A stretch of DNA of 43,320 bases from Gallionellaceae bacterium (GTDB lineage Bacteria > Pseudomonadota > Gammaproteobacteria > Burkholderiales > Gallionellaceae): NCBI GenBank assembly GCA_008080515.1, contig VIKH01000011.1:1-43320 (forward strand), given 5' to 3'. The position numbers and the translations under genes were made by a program. Positions 19,304-27,198 of this stretch are shown here, piece after piece; position 1 is the first letter of the stretch, and every line of letters begins with the position of its first letter. Below the pieces are notes generated by a model. The model was not told the DNA's origin. It saw nothing but the letters and a program-made list of their open reading frames with translations, and made no database searches.

Positions 19304-19319
19304 CGATTTAGAGGCAAAT

Positions 19320-19478
19320 TTCAAAGAGCCCGGCAGCTTCAGTCTTTACGCCGACCGCTGCATAAAGAAGGCGGACATCGAGAAGGTTGCCGCGACGTTC
19401 CAGTTGTCAGTGTGCTGGCTGGCGCGGGACGAGCACTACCAGTGCGCGGGGTGCAATGCTGAGTATGTTGACGTTTAG
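19320..19478 (+). pseudogene. 3' fragment homologous to the 17704-18072 gene
   Basis: The open segment encodes FKEPGSFSLYADRCIKKADI and continues to a normal stop. It matches about the last 52 of 122 residues of the 17704-18072 product, including the CxxC end (CAGCNAEYVDV). Differences are spread over the segment, many at third codon positions, so it is a diverged relative, not a fresh copy. It has no start codon or 5' part and begins 17 bases after the restriction-like gene. Confidence 0.75.
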
Positions 19479-19574
19479 GTCTGCGGGGGAAAATAGCTAA
19501 CAAATGTATCATCTACTCTCTGCTCAAGGCTTAGTGGTCTGATATAGACGGTTGCACAACTAAAAGGAATAACA

Positions 19575-20783
19575 ATGGACCAAAAAGTAGATCAACTACT
19601 CGATGAAGTGACATTCAAAATCGGAACCCTTCACCAAGCCAGAAAATATTTCTCTGCCCAACTTGCGCCGGAATTCAGGATTTTTGACTACCTGCGCACG
19701 GATGAAATGGGGCTGTCGCGGTGCATCGCAAGCCTGCTCGACCCCAAAGGAAAACACGGGCAGGGAAGTGTATTTTTAGATGCCTTCCTGAAAACTATTG
19801 GTTCGGCGGCAGCCTGGGCGACGAACACCGCGAAATGCGAAGTAAGTAAAGAACGGCAAGCTAATGGAAAACGGCGTATTGACATCTATTTGAATTTGCA
19901 GAATGGTGTCATAGGCATCGAGAATAAGCCATGGGCAAGCGATCAGGACCATCAACTGGCAGACTATGCAGCCTTTATCAAGAAAGATGCCGGAAACAGA
20001 TTCTGGCTGCTTCTCTTTCTGAGCAATCGCGACCCATCAGATGACAGTATCAAGCCTGACGAACGCAGGAAAATGGAACAGGACGGGCAATTCGTCAGGC
20101 TCAACTATGCAGAGCTTATTGAGTGGCTTGATATTTGTGCAGGTAACTCAAGAGCCGCAACTGTGCGAATATTTATCGAAGAGCTTGCACAATTTGTCCG
20201 CGAGGATATCAACGGAGAATTAGATATGTCAGACGAGGTTGAAGTGCATAACGCAATTCTTAAATCAGCGGAGAATCTTGGCTCTGCCTTCCAGATTTAC
20301 AGTTCAATGGATAACCTTAAACGAAAATTGCTTAAAAAATTCCAAGGCAACCTTAAGGAAAAACTCAAGTTACATAATATGGAGCTTGATTGGGGATTAG
20401 AAGGTTGGCAAGCCTACAGCGGCTTCATTATCCAGTTTGATGAGACCCAACAATCTCTCAACCTTCGATTTGAATTTGATCAGGCAAATTTGAATGGATT
20501 TTTATGGGGAATCAGAAGACGTAATGAGGACTATAACAATCCACTCGTATGGGATGAGGTTAATAAATTAATGAGCGCCGATTTTGGCTCTGCAAAGTCA
20601 TCAAAATGGTGGCCATGGTATTCGGAATTGCCGAATCAAGAGTTTCATGAGGAAATGAAGAACTGGAGGACCAGCGCGGAGCCGTGGATATCGATAGAGA
20701 ATGAAAGTCTAGTCGAAAAAATATGCAATCTAGCTCTTCGTGTGCGAGAAGTGTTTAAGAACGCCCCCCACATATTGCGCTAA
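19575..20783 (+). CDS. PD-(D/E)XK nuclease superfamily protein (PDDEXK_4-like)
   Basis: This is a 402-residue protein. The N-terminal half carries a PD-(D/E)XK fold: DEMGLSRCIASLLDPKG (E44), then RIDIYLNL (D103), then GVIGIENKPWA (E116-N-K118) and QLADYAAFI, the order seen in the PDDEXK_4 family. The C-terminal half (about 230-400) is rich in charged helices and tryptophans (WGLEGWQAYSGF, SSKWWPWYSEL) and may bind nucleic acid or a partner. Base composition is clearly more AT-rich than the neighbours, which suggests acquisition by transfer. Family members are common in defence and mobile regions, but no specific system is established. Confidence 0.75.
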   Translation: MDQKVDQLLDEVTFKIGTLHQARKYFSAQLAPEFRIFDYLRTDEMGLSRCIASLLDPKGKHGQGSVFLDAFLKTIGSAAAWATNTAKCEVSKERQANGKRRIDIYLNLQNGVIGIENKPWASDQDHQLADYAAFIKKDAGNRFWLLLFLSNRDPSDDSIKPDERRKMEQDGQFVRLNYAELIEWLDICAGNSRAATVRIFIEELAQFVREDINGELDMSDEVEVHNAILKSAENLGSAFQIYSSMDNLKRKLLKKFQGNLKEKLKLHNMELDWGLEGWQAYSGFIIQFDETQQSLNLRFEFDQANLNGFLWGIRRRNEDYNNPLVWDEVNKLMSADFGSAKSSKWWPWYSELPNQEFHEEMKNWRTSAEPWISIENESLVEKICNLALRVREVFKNAPHILR

Positions 20784-20812
20784 AGTTATTTGCCAACAGC
20801 ACCAACTGCCCC

Positions 20813-20941
20813 ATGAACAACCCACAGTTCTGGATTCAAAATAATCTGTTTGATGTCCCGCAGCGAGGCGGCAGTGACACGTGCGACCGTATCGAGTTGG
20901 GAGCAAAAATGTTAAATGCCCCGATAGGCGTCGGCCTGTAG
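20813..20941 (+). CDS. Possible 42-residue peptide before the DUF1643 gene
   Basis: This open frame starts MNNPQFWIQNNLFDVPQRGG, contains DRIELGAKMLNAPIG, and ends at TAG 20941, 17 bases before the DUF1643 start. It could be a small upstream gene, a leader peptide or a decayed fragment. I do not recognise it and see no strong ribosome site. Confidence 0.3.
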   Translation: MNNPQFWIQNNLFDVPQRGGSDTCDRIELGAKMLNAPIGVGL

Positions 20942-20958
20942 TTGCAAAGGCCGAGCCA

Positions 20959-21510
20959 ATGCGCTACGAACACATTGATGGCGTGAAAGTGACAGCGCAA
21001 TTCGCTTGGGAAGGCGATTTACGTTATCGCTACCGGCTGGAGATCGTCTTGAATGATGCTGCGCCCACGGGAAAAACCGTCTGTGTGGCTATGCAGAACC
21101 CGAGTTATGCGGGGGAGGATGTGGCGGACAAGTCGGTTCAGTTCATGGAGAAAGTGGTATTCAAGAAAGGGCTGGCCGAGTTTGAAGGCGCGCACCGGCT
21201 GATTGTGGTCAACCTGTTCGCTTTTATCCAGACAAACAATTTTCAAGGGCTTCCGCACGAGGTCGGCTCGCTCAACGACGCTGCCGTCAGAAAAGCGGTC
21301 GAAGAATCCGAGATAGTGATTCTCGGATGGGGCGCCTCGAAGCGATTCGAGGAACGCAAGGCATTTGTCCTCGGCCTGCTTGGCGGGATGCCGCATAAAA
21401 CGCTATTCAAAACCAGAATGCACCCCTCGCGCGGATGTTACGAAAACTTTATTCAGCCTTTCTCAATCCGCGAGACCTGCACTCGCGGGAGCGATCCGCT
21501 TCAAACCTGA
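20959..21510 (+). CDS. DUF1643 domain-containing protein
   Basis: This 183-residue protein has the DUF1643 pattern. RYRLEIVL is followed by VCVAMQNPSYAGED (where the family often has a short NPS motif), HRLIVVNLFAFIQTN, and EIVILGWGASKRFEERK toward the C-terminus. The biochemical role of DUF1643 is not established; it is common next to restriction-modification and phage genes. I choose ATG 20959 (after an AAAGG ribosome site), because an upstream reading from 20881 adds unrelated residues. It is 176 bases downstream of the AT-rich nuclease gene. Confidence 0.8.
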   Translation: MRYEHIDGVKVTAQFAWEGDLRYRYRLEIVLNDAAPTGKTVCVAMQNPSYAGEDVADKSVQFMEKVVFKKGLAEFEGAHRLIVVNLFAFIQTNNFQGLPHEVGSLNDAAVRKAVEESEIVILGWGASKRFEERKAFVLGLLGGMPHKTLFKTRMHPSRGCYENFIQPFSIRETCTRGSDPLQT

Positions 21511-21512
21511 TA

Positions 21513-21662
21513 ATTCCAATTCCAGATTAGAAGGCCGTTAATTGCCACCACGCGCCGTTCGCCCTGAGCTTGTCGAAGGGTGTGATTGGTGGATGTGCTT
21601 GTGGTTCGACAGGCTCACCACGAACGGATCATATTATTGGTGTTTGAATTTGGAATTGGAAT
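21513..21662. repeat. Nested palindrome, copy 1 of the GTTCGCCCTGAGCTTGTCG core family
   Basis: The core CCGTTCGCCCTGAGCTTGTC at about 21555 continues to GAAGGG and faces GGTTCGACAGGCTCACCACG at about 21603, continuing to AACGG 21627. Outside it lies a further inverted pair: ATTCCAATTCCAGATT (21513-21528) and AATTTGGAATTGGAAT (21647-21662), 15 of 16 matching. It fills the gap between the DUF1643 and DUF2779 genes, which otherwise holds no gene. Confidence 0.8.
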
Positions 21663-21809
21663 AGGTTGGCTCCACCGTATGTGGCGCATTGGCCAGCGAT
21701 GCGGCGAGCAGAATTGCCGGGCGCAACGTAAGAAGCTACACGAGTTGCGTCGCATCCTGTCGCACTCTTGGCGTAATGTGCTTTTCTCACCACAACAAAT
21801 CAGCCTGCC

Positions 21810-23275
21810 ATGAACAACACGCAACCAAAACGCCACGGCCTTTCCAAATCGCGCATCCTGCTGCATCGCCAGTGCCCGAAGCGCCTGTGGCTGAAGGTGT
21901 ATCGCCCGGAACTGGAGGAAATAGATGACGGGAGCCAGTCGCGCTTTGCCACCGGCGTTCATGTCGGCGAAATCGCGCGGCGGCTTTTTCCGGAAGGGGT
22001 GCTGGTTGATGGCGACGACCTGGGCCAAGCCATCAGTGATACGCAAGCAATTCTGGCCGGAGAAAAACGCCCGGTTTTCGAGGCGACGTTTCAATCCGGC
22101 GGAGTGCTAGTTCGCGCCGACTTGTTGCTGCCCGCAAAGAACGGCTACCGCATGGTGGAGGTCAAACAATCCGCCAGCGTAAAGGATTACCACCTGGCCG
22201 ATGCGGCCATTCAAAGCTGGGTTGCGCGGCAAGCGAAACTCCCGCTGGCCAGCGTGGAAATTGCGCATATAGACAGTTCGTTCGTCTATCCCGGCGGCGG
22301 CGATTACCGGGGCTTGTTCCGCTACGCCGACATCAGCGAACCGGTTGCGGCCATGGAAGCCGAGGTTCCAGGCTGGGTAAGCGCGGCGCGTGAAACATTG
22401 TCCGGCGAGGAGCCGCGCATCGCTCCGGGCGCTCAATGCGAGACCCCGTTTGAGTGCCCGTTTTTTGGCTACTGCTCTTCGCCTGCTAGCGCCGAGGATG
22501 GTTATCCGCCTGAAATTCTTCCTTACGGCGGCGCGTTGGCCGCCATCTTGCGCGGCGACGGGTACACCGATTTGCGCGATGTGCCGGAAGGCCGCTTGGG
22601 CAACATAAAGCACCGGCGCGTCTGGCGTGTTACCAGGAGCGGGCAAGCCGAGCTGGACCCGGAAGCAGGAAAGCTGATTGCCGCCCTCCCTTATCCGCGC
22701 TATTACATTGACTTTGAAACCATCAATCCCGCAGTGCCGGTTTGGGCGGGCACGCGCCCTTATATGCAGGTGCCATTCCAGTGGTCGTGCCATGTTGAAA
22801 CGGCAAACGGGGCGATGTCGCATCGCGCGTTTTTGGCCACCCGCGCCGACTTTTCGCGGAAAGCCTGATGGAAGCGGTTGGCGCTGACGGCCCGATCCTT
22901 GTTTACAGCGCCCCGTTTGAGCGGAGCCGGTTGCAGGAGCTTGCCGGGTATTTCCCCGATCTTGCGCCCGCGCTGCAAGCCGCGATTGACCGCATCGTTG
23001 ATCTGCTGCCGATTGCGCGCGAGCATTACTATCATCCGGAAATGCGCGGGTCATGGTCTCTCAAAGCCGTGTTGCCGACAATTGCGCCAGAGCTGGATTA
23101 CGGCAATCTGGAAGTGGCAGATGGCGGCATGGCACAGGAAGCATTTGCAGAAATCATGCAACCCGAAACATCGCCGGAACGCCGCCAGCAATTACGCGCG
23201 GCGCTGCTGTTGTATTGCGAACGGGACACGCTGGCAATGGTGCGGATCGCGCATTATTTCGAGAGCGGCGCTTGA
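21810..23275 (+). pseudogene. DUF2779 protein: RecB/Cas4-like nuclease plus DEDD exonuclease, frameshifted
   Basis: The N-terminal part (1-230) is RecB/Cas4-like: R..CPKRLWL (C22), D104 in VRADLLL, E117-x-K119 in VEVKQ, and Cys 210, 216 and 222 in a CETPFECPFFGYC block that with C22 could hold an iron-sulfur cluster. From about 298, YYIDFET begins a DEDD-type exonuclease domain. The frame stops at TGA 22866-22868 after DFSRKA. The expected continuation (MEAVGADGPILVYSAPFE and onward, with a DTLAMV end) runs in another frame from ATG 22868 to 23275. The break is at the TTTT run near 22850. The TGATG overlap would allow re-initiation. Mutation, sequencing error or true two-part translation are all possible. 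Such proteins are predicted nucleases of unknown pathway. Confidence 0.75.
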
Positions 23276-23307
23276 GTTTTTTCAGGGGCAGCTCTTTGTC
23301 ATGCCCG

Positions 23308-23544
23308 TCAGAATGAGTTTTTGGCAGGCGGCTTGTCGCCCGGTTCGGGTGGTGTTTCTTCCTTCTGCGTTTTTTTCTCCGGCTGGCTGGCCAGCATCGC
23401 GTCTTCGTCGTCATCCAGCAAGATGCGGCTGGCGTTGCCTTCCATGTCTTCGTATTGCCCCTTGCGCACCGCCCAGACCAGGATGGCGACGAACAGCAAA
23501 CCGAAGAAGGTCATGCCGGGGATGAGGCTGTAGATGACTTCCAT
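23308..23544 (-). CDS. ccoS: cbb3-type cytochrome oxidase assembly protein CcoS
   Basis: This 78-residue protein has one N-terminal membrane helix (about 5-26, LIPGMTFFGLLFVAILVWAV) followed by RKGQYEDMEGNASRILLDDD, the diagnostic CcoS motif. The tail is charged, Lys/Glu/Pro-rich and longer than in many homologues. CcoS is needed for heme b and copper insertion into CcoN. It is the distal gene of the reverse-strand cbb3 assembly group and follows ccoI across a 260-base palindromic gap. Confidence 0.92.
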   Translation of the reverse strand: MEVIYSLIPGMTFFGLLFVAILVWAVRKGQYEDMEGNASRILLDDDEDAMLASQPEKKTQKEETPPEPGDKPPAKNSF

Positions 23545-23602
23545 AGTCCCTGTTCCTTAAGCCGGACGAGCCGGAGCCAAAAATGGAAAACCACCTTTTC
23601 GC

Positions 23603-23799
23603 AGGTTGGGCAAAGCGTGGCGCGCCCAACGAGCAAAGATGTTTTTTAACCCAGATAATCCACTAGCCAAAAATCCGTTCGCCCTTGTCGAAGGGCCGCA
23701 CATGGTTCGACAGGCTCACCACGAGCGGCCTTTTTTGCCCGATTTCGGCTAATGGATTATCTGGGTTTAATGTTGGGCACGCCGCGCTTTGCCCAACCT
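23603..23799. repeat. Nested palindrome, copy 2, between ccoI and ccoS
   Basis: Three concentric inverted pairs are visible. Outermost, AGGTTGGGCAAAGCG (from 23603) pairs with CGCTTTGCCCAACCT (to 23799). Next, AACCCAGATAATCCACTAGC (from 23648) pairs with GGCTAATGGATTATCTGGGT (from 23747). Innermost is the core GTTCGCCCTTGTCGAAGGGC facing GGTTCGACAGGCTCACCACG. GCGGCC followed by TTTTTT at 23725-23736 could terminate plus-strand transcripts. The gap otherwise holds no gene. Confidence 0.8.
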
Positions 23800-23804
23800 A
23801 CACA

Positions 23805-26267
23805 CTATTCCTTGAACAGGTTGCGGATGCGCGCCGCGTTGCCGATCACCAGCAGCGAACTAAGCGGCATAGTGATCGCCGCCACCAGCGGCGTCACCCG
23901 CGCCATCATCGCCAGCGGCACCATGATGATGTTGTAGGCGAACGACAGCCCGATGTTCTGCTTGATGGTGCGCAGAGTACGCCGCGACAGCAGCGTTGCC
24001 AAGCGCACTTTGTCCAGCTCGCTTTGCATCAGCACGATGTCGGCGCTCTCCACCGAAACGTCGGTGCCGGAGCCGAGGGCGATGCCGACATCGGCGCGGA
24101 TCAGCGCGGGTGCGTCGTTGACGCCATCGCCGACCATCGCCACGCATTCGCCGCGCTGTTGCAGTTGCCGGATCACTTTGTCCTTGTCCTGCGGCAGCAC
24201 TTCGGCGATCACTTCCATGCCGCCCAACTGGCGCGCGACCGCTTCGGCCACCTGTCTGCGGTCGCCGCTCAACAAGGTCATGCCGATCCCCGCCGCGCGC
24301 AAGGCGTTGATCAGGCCCTGGGCATCGGCGCGCAGGGTATCCGCCAGCACCAGCACAGCGGCATGCTGTCCGGCCACGGCGAGGTGGACGCAGGTTTTCG
24401 CTTGCGATTCCAGTCCGGCAATCTGCGCTTGCAGCTCATCGCTCAACGCGACCCGGTTGCGCCGCAGCCACTCCGCCGTGCCCAGCACGATGCGCTGCCC
24501 GCCCAGCACCGCTTCCACGCCCGCCCCCGGCGTGGCGCGGAAACCCTCCACCGCCGCGTCGCGGTAGTCCAGCCCGCGCTCTTCCGCCACCCTCGTGACG
24601 GCCTGCGCCACGCTGTGCTCGGAATAGCGTTCCACCGCCGCAGCCAGTTTCAGCAGCGCGTTTTCGTCCCGACCCGCAGCGGCGATCACGCGCTCCACGC
24701 GCATTTTTCCTTCGGTCAGCGTGCCGGTTTTGTCGAACACGAAATGCGTTACTCTGGACAGCGTTTCCAGCACTGCGCCATTTTTTACCAAGATGCCGTG
24801 CTTGGCCCCGATGCCGGACGCGACGGCGATGGACATCGGCGTCGCCATGCCCAACGCGCATGGGCAGGTGATAATCAGCACCGAAGTCGCTGCCATCAGC
24901 GCCACCTCGAAATGATCTGACCAGACAAAGAAGGCGATGCCCGCGCACGACAAGGTGGCCAGCACGAACCAGGGCACGATGGTGTCGGCCAGCCGCTGGA
25001 TGGGTGCCTTGGAAGCCTGCGCCTCTTCCACCAGGCGGATGATCCTGGACAGGGTGGAGTTCTGGGAGGTTGCCCCCACTTCCACCACCAGCGCGCCTCT
25101 GCCATTCAAGGTGCCCGCCGCGACGCGGTCGCCCGCATTTTTGCGCACCGGCGCGGATTCTCCGCTCAACATGGATTCGTCCACCTGGCTGCTCCCTTCG
25201 CGCACCACGCCATCCATCGGGATTTTGCTGCCCGGCTTGACCAGCACCCGGTCGCCCACTTTCACCGCGCGCACCGGGGTGAGCTTTTCCTCGCCATCCA
25301 GCAGCACGGTGGCCACGCGCGGCTGCAAATCCAGCAGACGGTTGGTGGCGGCCACCGCCTGGTGGCGGTACATGCCTTCCAGGTAGCGCCCGATCAAAAT
25401 CACGAAGGTGAGGTTGGTGACGGTATCGAAATACACCGCACCCACCCGGCTGCCGCTGACGATGATGTAAAGCGAGTAAGCGTAGGTGACCGACAGCCCG
25501 AGCGCGATCGGCAGATCCATGGTCAGGCGCGCATTGCGCAAGCCGCCCCACGCTCCTTTGTAGAACGGGAACGCGGAGTAAAGCAAGGTGGGGGTGGCGA
25601 GGGCGCAGCCCATCCAGTGGAAAAAATCGCGGAACGGCCCGCTGTCTGCCCCGCTGTAAAGCGCGATCGAAACCAGGTTGAGGTTCATCATCGCAAAACC
25701 GGCGAAAAACAGCCGGAACAGCATCGCCCGGTTGGCCTTTTTCAGCGCGCCTTCGGCGGCTTCCGGGTCGTAAGGAACGCCGGTATAGCCGACCTTGGAA
25801 AGCTCCGCGATGAGGGAGGAAAGCTTCGTGCGCCGTTTGTCCCAGCGCAGGTGCAGGCGCTTGCCGGCGAGGTTGACGTTGGCCGCAAGCACGCCCGGCG
25901 CGCGCGCCATGGTGCGTTCGATCAGCCAGACGCAGGCGGGACAGTGTATGCCCTCGACCAGCAGGTGCGCATCCAGCATGTCGCCCTGGCAGCGGACAAA
26001 GTCCTGCTGTACTTCGTCTAGGTCATACATCTCGATATCTGTTGGGGGAGCGGGCGGCGGGGCGAGCAGTGCGCCTTGCGGGGTGCGCTGGTAATAGCCT
26101 TGCAGCCCCGCCCCATAAATCGCTTCGCAAACCTGCTGGCAGGCAAAGCAGCAAAACTCGCGCTCCGCTCCTTCCAGCAAATTACGGTAATGCGCGCCTC
26201 CCGGAACCGGCAGGCCGCAATGGAAACACCCCGCTGGCACGGGGTGGGTGGTTTCAGTCTGCCGCAT
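23805..26267 (-). CDS. ccoI: Copper-transporting P1B-type ATPase CcoI/FixI
   Basis: This 820-residue inner-membrane pump delivers copper for cbb3 oxidase assembly. The N-terminal Cys-rich segment (CFHCGLPV, then CCFACQQVC) is typical of CcoI/FixI. A heavy-metal-associated domain with GIHCPACVW follows. Eight membrane helices then include the CPC ion motif (TCPCALGMATP). The phosphorylation site DKTGTLT and the hinge GDGVNDAPAL are intact. I start it at ATG 26267 (MRQTETTHPVP); an extension to 26336 would run through a palindromic repeat. It lies between fixH and ccoS in the oxidase assembly group. Confidence 0.94.
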   Translation of the reverse strand: MRQTETTHPVPAGCFHCGLPVPGGAHYRNLLEGAEREFCCFACQQVCEAIYGAGLQGYYQRTPQGALLAPPPAPPTDIEMYDLDEVQQDFVRCQGDMLDAHLLVEGIHCPACVWLIERTMARAPGVLAANVNLAGKRLHLRWDKRRTKLSSLIAELSKVGYTGVPYDPEAAEGALKKANRAMLFRLFFAGFAMMNLNLVSIALYSGADSGPFRDFFHWMGCALATPTLLYSAFPFYKGAWGGLRNARLTMDLPIALGLSVTYAYSLYIIVSGSRVGAVYFDTVTNLTFVILIGRYLEGMYRHQAVAATNRLLDLQPRVATVLLDGEEKLTPVRAVKVGDRVLVKPGSKIPMDGVVREGSSQVDESMLSGESAPVRKNAGDRVAAGTLNGRGALVVEVGATSQNSTLSRIIRLVEEAQASKAPIQRLADTIVPWFVLATLSCAGIAFFVWSDHFEVALMAATSVLIITCPCALGMATPMSIAVASGIGAKHGILVKNGAVLETLSRVTHFVFDKTGTLTEGKMRVERVIAAAGRDENALLKLAAAVERYSEHSVAQAVTRVAEERGLDYRDAAVEGFRATPGAGVEAVLGGQRIVLGTAEWLRRNRVALSDELQAQIAGLESQAKTCVHLAVAGQHAAVLVLADTLRADAQGLINALRAAGIGMTLLSGDRRQVAEAVARQLGGMEVIAEVLPQDKDKVIRQLQQRGECVAMVGDGVNDAPALIRADVGIALGSGTDVSVESADIVLMQSELDKVRLATLLSRRTLRTIKQNIGLSFAYNIIMVPLAMMARVTPLVAAITMPLSSLLVIGNAARIRNLFKE

Positions 26268-26299
26268 TGAACCCAAACCGAATGAGCTGGAATCAAAAA

Positions 26300-26386
26300 T
26301 GTAGGGCGGATAAAGCACGCAGTGCGTATCCGCCAACTTGCTCGGGCAATCTTCTGGTGGAAACGCTACGCTTTTTCCACCCTACA
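26300..26386. repeat. Palindromic intergenic repeat with TGTAGGG/CCCTACA ends
   Basis: TGTAGGG (26300-26306) and CCCTACA (26380-26386) are inverted ends. Inside are two hairpins, GGCGGATA...TATCCGCC and GGTGGAAA...TTTTCCACC. It occupies the gap between fixH and ccoI. A relative with the same TGTAGGG end is at 40254. Confidence 0.7.
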
Positions 26387-26438
26387 TCAACCTGGTTGAG
26401 ATTCATTGGAAAGCCTCGCCAGAACCTGGCTGCGTGAG

Positions 26439-26993
26439 CTATTTTGAAGCCGCAACAAAAACTTTCTGCTCCAGCTCAAACAGGTGCCCGTCCCGCTGCG
26501 TTTTGATCAGCAAATCCCAGCGTCCCGCGCGCGGAAAATTCAGGCTGCCCTGATAAAGGCCGGCGGCCACTTCGTACAAGGTGGCGCTGAAATCCTGCGC
26601 CGCATTGCCGGGCCATTGCGCGGTTACCACCACCTGCCCGCCCTGCACCGGTTTGCCGTCACGGTCGTTTAACGCCAACTCGATGGTGGCCGGGTTCGCC
26701 ATCAAAATAAAATGGTCCGCGTCTTGCGTCTTCCGGTCGTCGCCTGGCGCCTGCTGCGGGGAGTGCAGTTTGGCCTGCCAGCCCAAAGTGGCCCGTCCGG
26801 CCTGCTGTTGCACCCATTTCGCATCTTGCTTATCGTGGTTCTTTACGCTGTAAACATCGTCCAGCAAACGAACCGGGGTGCGCATGACGTTCCACAGCAG
26901 GTAAACGTTCACCAGCACCCCGCACAACACGATAGCCGCGAAGCCGAGCATCCACGGGTTGCGCCAACCTTGTTTGTTGCTTTGCGAAATCAT
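26439..26993 (-). CDS. fixH: FixH family cbb3 accessory protein
   Basis: This 184-residue protein has one N-terminal membrane helix (about 15-37, PWMLGFAAIVLCGVLVNVYL) and a periplasmic FixH domain. The domain has NPATIELALNDRDGKPVQGG and ends LLIKTQRDGHLFELEQKVFV, an immunoglobulin-like strand pattern. FixH/CcoH stabilises early cbb3 assembly intermediates and works beside the copper pump CcoI. ATG 26993 has a good AAGG ribosome site; an upstream reading adds 16 residues with no support. It lies between ccoG and ccoI, the usual order. Confidence 0.88.
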   Translation of the reverse strand: MISQSNKQGWRNPWMLGFAAIVLCGVLVNVYLLWNVMRTPVRLLDDVYSVKNHDKQDAKWVQQQAGRATLGWQAKLHSPQQAPGDDRKTQDADHFILMANPATIELALNDRDGKPVQGGQVVVTAQWPGNAAQDFSATLYEVAAGLYQGSLNFPRAGRWDLLIKTQRDGHLFELEQKVFVAASK

Positions 26994-27060
26994 CCTTGTC
27001 CTTTCTCCGCAGCCCCGCCAGAACGGTCTGGCCGGAGCCAAGCTTGCAGTGCTTCCCTAA

Positions 27061-27198
27061 GGAAGCGCTGATTTATTCCGTTCGCCCTGAGCTTGTCGAA
27101 GGGCATGTTGGTAACTCATTGATTGATTTATTCCTCCGTTCATGGTTGTTCATGGTTCGACAAGCTCACCACGAACGGAGGAATAAATCAGCGTTTTC
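27061..27198. repeat. Nested palindrome, copy 3, between ccoG and fixH
   Basis: Outer arms CGCTGATTTATTCC (27066-27079) and GGAATAAATCAGCG (27180-27193) are perfect inverts. They enclose CGTTCGCCCTGAGCTTGTCG and, 50 bases on, GGTTCGACAAGCTCACCACG running to AACGG. The right end abuts the ccoG stop codon. The sequence between the two core halves (TGATTGATTTATTCC...) partly repeats the arm. Confidence 0.8.

Noticed and set aside
19494-19570. AGCTAACAAATG ... GGCTTAG as a complete attC site after the gene fragment.
   Set aside because: The first box deviates from RYYYAAC and no GTTRRRY end follows before the next gene.
23685-24920. A 411-codon plus-strand frame opposite ccoI.
   Set aside because: It covers the catalytic core of ccoI in antisense and starts in a palindromic repeat.
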